Program-made: the position numbers and the translations under genes
Part shown: piece by piece, positions 34,401-38,506 of the stretch
Layout: every line of letters begins with the position of its first letter
How positions within the stretch are numbered: the first letter of the stretch is position 1
Source: an uncultured Eubacteriales bacterium
GTDB taxonomy: Bacteria > Bacillota > Clostridia > Oscillospirales > Acutalibacteraceae
DNA: 38,506 bases
NCBI GenBank assembly: GCA_934476025.1
Contig: CAKSNI010000001.1
Coordinates: 1-38,506, forward strand
Reading direction: 5' to 3'
The notes under the pieces: generated by a model
What the model was told of the DNA's origin: nothing
Seen by the model: the letters and a program-made list of their open reading frames with translations, nothing else
Databases searched by the model: none

Positions 34401-34470
34401 CCGACATCGGTACGATCATCGCCGTCAAAACGAGAGCAACCGCCAGCACAATGCTTAACAGTTTTTTCAT
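31441..34470 (-). CDS. Large secreted multidomain protein with Ig-like repeats, cohesin-like domain and dockerin
   Basis: A 1009-residue exported protein. Order: signal peptide (1-25); a region with VGWFSDPGCKNLYWGNNGSLTF; a beta-sandwich; a Listeria/Bacteroides-type repeat (GYDLEGLYTDPELTTKAEG); a jelly-roll, CBM-like domain (about 395-570, TGSKSMKFTWTSADAVEDG to IWFDDVTVKEI); three tandem Ig-like domains with LDLTGGxLxVxYxD signatures (about 575-790); a cohesin-like domain (about 800-930); and a dockerin with DVNGDTIIDSTDLALLKKRL and DCNGNGNIDTDDLAILKKYL. No catalytic domain is recognised, so it may be a structural or glycan-binding component. RBS AAAGGAG lies 12 nt before the ATG at 34470. 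Monocistronic with its own promoter and terminator. Confidence 0.85.
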   Translation of the reverse strand: MKKLLSIVLAVALVLTAMIVPMSVSAEGENSWQPTLGKKYAITAEDNVPVLTLHYGESNATTKQVKSAVPPMPEVVPEGKYFVGWFSDPGCKNLYWGNNGSLTFTDNADLYAKYQDIGVADSLTRSGTQLTGGLAPYAYGDADAYFSAAYSNGWSYQGTDENGALFLSNGRNAEKTSTWAASGVLLLKDDDGAVVRVRENGRYKISVVYQVPENFSGVMVSAGVGVKRNAGEILDPAGNNFVKASSKNIAGGTTYATDQTYTCTVDAIDLNGAEPVIGVFTYCGGAKLDENGEFAEYSKVLVKSVAVQYLGQYVSFTLYPNGGSTVKKVPFAGTDAPQRVSIRASEIGNLPVYRVGYDLEGLYTDPELTTKAEGIEQGGTYYAKWKKGTSFENYAYPMFDGDGGCTLDSTKFFFCPKYTLDNTTAKTGSKSMKFTWTSADAVEDGRVGMQDFTLPIEQVESNKTYRIGFWYKTGQMDGEVAITPVTMGTNMWFPDTFVRYNDSAVTVSESNPDWTYAEVDITTGELKDNAKYLSLLSNLQTNFQGTEGKEINIWFDDVTVKEITGISLGSNPTKTQYVVGQELDLTGGKLIVNYADDPQDEIAMTEDMISGFDSSKATEKQTLTVKYGSYEGTFDISIEEKKITKVELTTEPTVKEYLEGKDTLNTEGGELTVTYNDGDTTTVALTNEMVTGFNNTLPGEQKLTVSYEGFTAEYTVTIRAKKLTGITVTAPQKKAYAIGGDLDLTGGSVTLTYDNDTREVKDLADYRDAITGFDSSSAGEKTITVTVGKLTDTFTVKIVEKTTISLKVTGPNQPVPGGKIAVPIRLDISEGGNVAGLRFQILSADGLEADSFVLDKAFENLFVLTQDVLKGDQKGLQVLLDSVDKSAGVTLSGIVGTAYFNPGTVSGKKQFTLKFVDAGDIDMVSITDCEVVGGELDVTAFTYGDVNGDTIIDSTDLALLKKRLAGLVGKDEVHPGADCNGNGNIDTDDLAILKKYLAGIPETILGPKN

Positions 34471-34501
34471 GTTTGAAGATCTCCTTTCAAGATTTACCTT
34501 T

Positions 34502-34530
34502 AGTTTAGCACACGATTGTACAAAAATCAA
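34502..34530 (-). promoter_or_regulatory. Putative promoter of the 31441 gene
   Basis: On the minus strand TTGATT (34530-34525) lies 17 nt before TGC-TAAACT (-10 at 34507-34502), giving TAAACTAAAG as in the promoter of the 12856 gene. The -10 is imperfect; a TACAAT in the spacer is an alternative but lacks a matching -35. Confidence 0.5.
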
Positions 34531-34625
34531 TAGAAAATTAACGATCATATACAAATTTTATTTCGTTTTTCACAAAGAAATTCTATTTTGTACAAATTCC
34601 CGGCATAGTTTTTGGCGATTTTATC

Positions 34626-34666
34626 AAAAACCGGCTTTTTCGGCCGGAGTTTGATCCGGCTTTTTT
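34626..34666. terminator. Bidirectional terminator-like overlapping hairpins
   Basis: On the plus strand GCCGGA-GTTTGA-TCCGGC (34643-34660) is followed by TTTTTT. On the minus strand CCGGC-CGAAAAA-GCCGG (34647-34631) is followed by TTTTT. The hairpins share 34643-34647. It insulates the promoter of the 31441 gene from the repeat region and the decarboxylase operon. Confidence 0.7.
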
Positions 34667-34681
34667 ATTTGCACAAACCCA

Positions 34682-34849
34682 AGCCTTCCTCTGATGACGA
34701 AGGGAGAGAAAAGAAAAAGCCTTGCAGAAGTCTGCTGTTTTGCTGAAATATAGCCCCGTTGACTCAAAGCGGCAGGCTGCATTTTTGTAGTCTGTACGGT
34801 TCAAAATCTCTCCCTCTGTCCGCTGCGCTGACATCCCTTTCAGAGGGAG
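34682..34849. repeat. Composite intergenic repeat element, copy 2
   Basis: It begins with a small CCTTC/GAAGG hairpin and CGAAGGGAGAGAAAAGAAAA (from 34698), and ends with CCCTCTGTCCGCTGCGCTGA then CATCCCTTTCAGAGGGAG. The ends match copy 1 at 20541-20695 almost exactly, and the middle (about 100 nt) is recognisably similar but diverged. No coding capacity. Confidence 0.72.
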
Positions 34850-34881
34850 CCGGGGCTGTGCTTACTTTTCGGCTTGCATAA

Positions 34882-34897
34882 CGAAGGGAGAGAAAGG
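34882..34897. repeat. Partial copy of the repeat's left end
   Basis: CGAAGGGAGAGAAAGG repeats the left end of the composite element 33 nt after copy 2, without the rest of the element. It suggests either a truncated copy or a tandem arrangement. Confidence 0.55.
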
Positions 34898-34913
34898 AGA
34901 GCGCCGGGTTTGA

Positions 34914-34950
34914 GCAACAAACAACCCCCGGCGCAGGTTGCGCGGGGGGT
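34914..34950 (-). terminator. Terminator of the decarboxylase operon
   Basis: On the minus strand ACCCCC and GGGGGT with inner GCGC/GCGC (one mismatch, loop AACCT; 34950-34924) are followed by TTGTTTGTT. It lies just after the oadA stop codon at 34959. Confidence 0.75.
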
Positions 34951-34958
34951 GTAAGCAT

Positions 34959-36371
34959 TCAGGACCGATCTTCCACCATCAGGATCCGTGCGCCGTTTGC
35001 ATCGGTCGGCGCGGCCTTGGCTTTTTCGGTCGGGTGATATTTTTCCTTCAGGAATTTTTCGGCCACCTGGGGGAAGAGGGCGTAGCTGAGAACATCTTCG
35101 TCGCTCTTGGCCAGATCTCCGGCTTCCTTACGGTATTTTTCGATTTCCGGTTCCAGCAGGTCGGCCGGGCGGCAGGTAATCACCTTTGCGTCGCCGATGG
35201 CCTTTTTCCGGACTTCTTCATTTACCGGGGCCGGCAATTGCCCGTATTCGCCGCGGAGCAGTGCCTTGGATTCCTTGGGGATCATTTTATAGCGTTCCCC
35301 GGAAATCACATTCATTACCGCCTGGGTTCCGACAATCTGGCTGGTCGGGGTAACCAGCGGCGGGTAGCCAAAGTCTTTCCGTACCTTCGGCACTTCGGCC
35401 AGCACGTCGTAATACCGGTCCTCTTTTCCGGCCTGTTTCAGCTGAGAAAGCATATTGGAAAGCATTCCGCCCGGCACCTGATAAATCAGGGTTTTGGTAT
35501 CCACATTGAGCACCTTCGGGTCAAGGATGCCTTCGGCTTTCATTTTATCCGCCACTTTGCGGAAGTGGGCCGCCACTTCGGAAAGTTTGGACAGGTCCAA
35601 TCCGGTATCGCGTTCGGTTCCCTGCAGGGTCGCCACCAGGGCTTCGGTCGAGGGCTGTGAAGTTCCGTTGGCGAAGGGGGACAGCGCGGTATCCACAATA
35701 TCCACCCCGGCCTGAGCCGCCATGAGATAGGTCATATCTCCGGTTCCGGTGGTATTATGGGTATGCAGGTGAATCGGGCAGCTGACCGATTCTTTGAGCT
35801 TTTTCACCAGCGAATAGGCCTGATAGGGCAGCAGCAGGTTGGCCATATCCTTAATACAGATAACATCGGCGCCCATTTCTTCCAGCCGTTTGGCCATAGC
35901 CACGAAATATTCCTCATTATGAACCGGGCTGACGGTATAGCTCATGGCCGCTTCGCAGGTTCCGCCGTATTTTTTACAGGCCTTCATGGCGGTTTCCATA
36001 TTCCGGGTATCGTTCAGGGCATCGAAAATCCGGATGACATCGATTCCGTTTTCGATGGATTTTTTCACAAAAGCGTCTACCACATCATCGGCATAATGTT
36101 TATACCCGAGGATATTCTGCCCGCGCAGCAGCATCTGCAGCCGGGTATTCGGCATGGCCTTACGAATGGTACGCAGCCGTTCCCACGGATCTTCATTCAG
36201 ATACCGCATACAAACATCAAAGGTCGCGCCGCCCCAGCACTCCACCGACCAATAGCCGATTTTATCCAGTTTATCGAGTACCGGCAGCATATCGGAAAGC
36301 CGCATCCGGGTGGCGGCCTGAGATTGATGGGCGTCACGCAGGATGGTATCCGTAATCTGTAATTTCGTCAT
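34959..36371 (-). CDS. oadA: Oxaloacetate decarboxylase alpha subunit / pyruvate carboxylase B-type carboxyltransferase
   Basis: A 470-residue carboxyltransferase that moves CO2 from oxaloacetate (or a related acid) to carrier-bound biotin. The N-terminal TIM barrel shows ITDTILRDAHQS, RIFDALNDTRNM, the catalytic-lysine motif CIKDMANLL and metal ligands HLHTHNTTGTG. The C-terminal conserved carboxylase domain follows (GILDPKVLNVDTKTLIYQVPGGMLSNM). It ends without a biotin domain, which is instead on the separate carrier gene at 38135. RBS GGGAGGATAAGCAA. It lies 15 nt after oadB, so the three genes form one operon. The Na+-pump assignment follows from OadB. Confidence 0.94.
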   Translation of the reverse strand: MTKLQITDTILRDAHQSQAATRMRLSDMLPVLDKLDKIGYWSVECWGGATFDVCMRYLNEDPWERLRTIRKAMPNTRLQMLLRGQNILGYKHYADDVVDAFVKKSIENGIDVIRIFDALNDTRNMETAMKACKKYGGTCEAAMSYTVSPVHNEEYFVAMAKRLEEMGADVICIKDMANLLLPYQAYSLVKKLKESVSCPIHLHTHNTTGTGDMTYLMAAQAGVDIVDTALSPFANGTSQPSTEALVATLQGTERDTGLDLSKLSEVAAHFRKVADKMKAEGILDPKVLNVDTKTLIYQVPGGMLSNMLSQLKQAGKEDRYYDVLAEVPKVRKDFGYPPLVTPTSQIVGTQAVMNVISGERYKMIPKESKALLRGEYGQLPAPVNEEVRKKAIGDAKVITCRPADLLEPEIEKYRKEAGDLAKSDEDVLSYALFPQVAEKFLKEKYHPTEKAKAAPTDANGARILMVEDRS

Positions 36372-36386
36372 TTGCTTATCCTCCCG

Positions 36387-38108
36387 TTAACCGAACAACG
36401 CCAGCAGCACTCCGGCGGCAATGGCCGAGCCGATAACGCCGGCTACATTCGGACCCATGGCGTGCATGAGCAGGAAGTTCTTCGGATTTTCTTTCTGACC
36501 GACCATCTGAGAAACCCGGGCCGCCATCGGAACGGCGGAAACCCCGGCAGAGCCGATCAACGGATTGATCTTATTCTTTCTGGTGAACAGGTTCATGATC
36601 TTGGCCAGAATCACGCCGGCTGCGGTGCCCAGCGCGAACGCGCACACACCCATGACCATGATTTTGATGGTTTTGAGCGACAGGAAGGTCGAAGCCGTTG
36701 CCGTTGCGCCCACCGTAGTCCCCAGGAAAATGGTAACAATGTTCATCAGTTCGTTCTGAGCGGTTTTGGAAAGACGATCCGCGACGCCGCATTCTTTAAA
36801 GAGGTTGCCGAGCATCAGGCAGCCGATCAGCGGAGCGGCCGACGGAACCAGCAGCGCCACAAACACCGTAACCAGAATCGGGAAAATGATTTTTTCCTTT
36901 TTGGAAACGGCACGCAGCGGTTTCATCACAATCGCGCGTTCTTTTTTGGTGGTGAGCAGTTTCATAATCGGCGGCTGAATCACCGGAACCAGGGCCATAT
37001 AGGAATAGGCGGCCACCGCAATCGGCCCGAGCAGTTCCGGAGCCAGGCGGGAGGTTACGAAAATGGCCGTCGGGCCGTCGGCCCCGCCGATAATTCCGAT
37101 GGAGGAAGCCTGTTGGGAGGTAAAGCCCATCAGGGTTGCCCCGATATAGGTTGCGAAAATACCGAACTGAGCCGCCGCCCCGAGCAGCAGGCTCTTCGGA
37201 TTGGCAATCAGCGGACCGAAGTCGGTCATCGCACCGACGCCCATGAAAATCAGGCAGGGATAAATTCCGAGTTTTACCCCAAGGTACAGATAGTCGAGCA
37301 GGCCGGCCGTCGAGCCGAACAGATCCCAATGAACATGACCACCCGCAAACAGCACCTCATGGAACATTCCGGCGCCGGGCAGGTTGGTCAGCAGCATTCC
37401 GAAGGCAATCGGAAGCAGCAGCAGCGGTTCAAACCCTTTGGCAATGGCCAAATACATCAGCACAAAGGAAATAATCAGCATAATCCGGCTGCCGTAATTG
37501 GCAACGAAGTTTTCAAAAGCGCTGTCGCTTTCCCCCTTCACTCCGTCGCCCAGTTTGCCGAACAGAGCCGTGAATCCGGTGTCTTTCAAAAAGTTTTTCA
37601 CCACATCCATCGGGGTATTGATTTCGGGATTCAGCACATCGGCCTGATCAAACCCGTACATCGTTTCATCGTTCGGGAAAAGCAGCCCGTCGGCCGAAGC
37701 CTTCCGATAGGTCACCGAAAGATCCAATGCCGGTGCCTCGCCGGCCGGGTAGGAAAGAGCCACCGTATCCGGCAGGTCCACCACAACCGTTACGCTGTTG
37801 GCGGCGGCTACCATGCCGATCTGCAGATCTTTCTCGGGCAGGCTCAGCCCTTCCCCCTTTTGAAGGTTCACCGCCACTTCGGTGGCATCGGTATCAAAGC
37901 TGGCATTTTTAAAGGTAAGACGCAGGATAATATTGGAATCGTTGCCGCTCTCGGTGGTCAAAGCCGTTTCCACCGAAAGGATGGCCGATTCATCCGTTTT
38001 GACCGCGGTTTCCGCCTGTGCCGGAGCAGCCAGGGCCGTCAGCGAACCGACGACGCACAGCACCGCAAGGATCCCAGCGAAAACAGCAATCCGTAATTTC
38101 TTTTTCAT
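36387..38108 (-). CDS. oadB: Sodium-translocating decarboxylase beta subunit with an N-terminal extracytoplasmic extension
   Basis: A 573-residue membrane protein, longer than the usual 375-435. From about residue 205 it is a typical OadB: LMYLAIAKGFEPLLLLPIAFGMLLTNLPG, then GFTSQQASSIGIIGGADGPTAIFVTSRLAPELLGPIAVAAYSYM with the conserved Asp of GGADGPT, and further transmembrane helices. The first 200 residues are an addition: a signal-peptide-like segment (to about residue 32) and a polar, beta-rich region (DSNIILRLTFKNASFDTDATEVAVNLQKGEG) that would lie outside the membrane. OadB couples decarboxylation of carboxybiotin to Na+ export. RBS AAGGAGAAAGAAC. Confidence 0.92.
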   Translation of the reverse strand: MKKKLRIAVFAGILAVLCVVGSLTALAAPAQAETAVKTDESAILSVETALTTESGNDSNIILRLTFKNASFDTDATEVAVNLQKGEGLSLPEKDLQIGMVAAANSVTVVVDLPDTVALSYPAGEAPALDLSVTYRKASADGLLFPNDETMYGFDQADVLNPEINTPMDVVKNFLKDTGFTALFGKLGDGVKGESDSAFENFVANYGSRIMLIISFVLMYLAIAKGFEPLLLLPIAFGMLLTNLPGAGMFHEVLFAGGHVHWDLFGSTAGLLDYLYLGVKLGIYPCLIFMGVGAMTDFGPLIANPKSLLLGAAAQFGIFATYIGATLMGFTSQQASSIGIIGGADGPTAIFVTSRLAPELLGPIAVAAYSYMALVPVIQPPIMKLLTTKKERAIVMKPLRAVSKKEKIIFPILVTVFVALLVPSAAPLIGCLMLGNLFKECGVADRLSKTAQNELMNIVTIFLGTTVGATATASTFLSLKTIKIMVMGVCAFALGTAAGVILAKIMNLFTRKNKINPLIGSAGVSAVPMAARVSQMVGQKENPKNFLLMHAMGPNVAGVIGSAIAAGVLLALFG

Positions 38109-38134
38109 GTTCTTTCTCCTTGCCGGTTTCGCTC

Positions 38135-38506
38135 TTATTCAATCACGCAAAGAACCGCGCCGGTTTCTACCGCGGCGCCCTGCTGAACATTGACCGAAAC
38201 CACCTTGCCGTCAACCCCGGCAAAAATTTCGTTTTCCATTTTCATGGCTTCCAGAATCATGACAACCTGATCCGCTTTTACGGTATCGCCAACCTTGACA
38301 TTCACCGAAAGAATGTTGCCGGGCATCGGGCTGGTAACGGTTTCCCCACCGGCCGGAGCAGCGGCCGGAGCGGCAGCCGGAGCAGCCGGGGCGATCGGGG
38401 CAGCCGGGGCAGCGGCTTTTGCGGCCGGAGCAGCCGGAGCAGCCGGAGCGGAAACTTCCGCAGCGTCGATAACCTCCAGCGCGATTTCATAATCGGTTCC
38501 GTTGAC
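38135..38506 (-). CDS. Biotin carboxyl carrier subunit (5' end outside window)
   Basis: The frame is open to the window edge (VNGTDYEIALEVIDAAEVS...), so the N-terminus is missing. An Ala/Pro-rich linker (about residues 20-60 of the visible part) leads to a biotinyl domain with EAMKMENEI, whose Lys is biotinylated, and SPMPGNILSVNVKVGD. This is the mobile carrier that shuttles carboxybiotin between OadA and OadB. It precedes oadB by 26 nt. Similar to the gamma/biotin subunits of sodium-pumping decarboxylases. Confidence 0.93.
   Translation of the reverse strand, partial: VNGTDYEIALEVIDAAEVSAPAAPAAPAAKAAAPAAPIAPAAPAAAPAAAPAGGETVTSPMPGNILSVNVKVGDTVKADQVVMILEAMKMENEIFAGVDGKVVSVNVQQGAAVETGAVLCVIE

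Noticed and set aside
1..38506. Genome-wide recoding of TAG suggested by the amber codon in the esterase
   Set aside because: The GS-like gene ends in TAG at its natural C-terminus, and no other internal TAG is seen in recognisable genes.
1..38506. CRISPR arrays, tRNA or rRNA genes, prophage or insertion-sequence transposases
   Set aside because: No regularly spaced direct repeats, cloverleaf-type sequences or transposase/integrase motifs were found on either strand.

Overview
The window looks like a chromosomal segment from a Gram-positive anaerobe of the class Clostridia, probably an Oscillospiraceae/Ruminococcaceae-type gut bacterium. The evidence is the glycyl-radical ribonucleotide reductase (NrdD/NrdG), a sodium-pump type biotin decarboxylase, several secreted proteins with cohesin-like and dockerin domains, an ANTAR antiterminator of the kind common in clostridia, and sigma-A type promoters with strong Shine-Dalgarno sites. 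I saw no tRNA, rRNA, CRISPR array, phage gene or transposase.

Layout. 1-4342 (+): a tightly overlapping run proB(partial)-proA-proC-PAP2 phosphatase-gpsA (proline and glycerolipid metabolism). 4343-7924 (+): a promoter with an attenuator-like leader, a second promoter, a degenerate glutamine-synthetase-like gene, an ANTAR regulator, and pyrG, which is broken in this sequence by an apparent 19-nt deletion. 8100-12570 (-): nrdD-nrdG-dut-SGNH esterase, behind a palindromic NrdR-box-like site. 12795-16195 (-): three secreted proteins, namely a membrane-anchored cohesin-like protein and two small cohesin/dockerin-type proteins. 16228-20473 (+): a sugar-phosphate operon of ROK kinase, a SIS-isomerase/TIM-barrel fusion, a class II aldolase and a CmpB-type membrane protein. 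20541-23464 (-): a phosphopantetheinyl transferase whose 3' end runs into a repeat element, and uvrB. 23474-29109 (-): two very large secreted proteins, one an esterase gene interrupted by an in-frame amber codon. 29110-31188: a membrane protein resembling the N-terminal part of LTA synthase (-) and an S1-domain protein (+). 31336-34530 (-): a 1009-residue secreted multidomain protein with cohesin and dockerin. 34626-34897: repeat elements. 34914-38506 (-): oxaloacetate-decarboxylase-type operon (biotin carrier, beta subunit, alpha subunit).

How the parts work together. The glutamine-synthetase-like protein lacks metal-binding and active-site residues and is followed 33 nt later by an ANTAR protein with a degenerate receiver domain. 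The leader can fold either into an ANTAR-type hexaloop hairpin or into a 17-bp terminator, which suggests a self-contained nitrogen-sensing riboregulatory unit. This is the most interesting system in the window. The secreted proteins (12856, 14724, 15462, 27133, 31441) share cohesin-like, dockerin and Cys-repeat modules and may form a non-catalytic cohesin-dockerin surface assembly. The two broken genes (pyrG and the esterase) may be real lesions or assembly/sequencing errors. That cannot be decided from the sequence alone.
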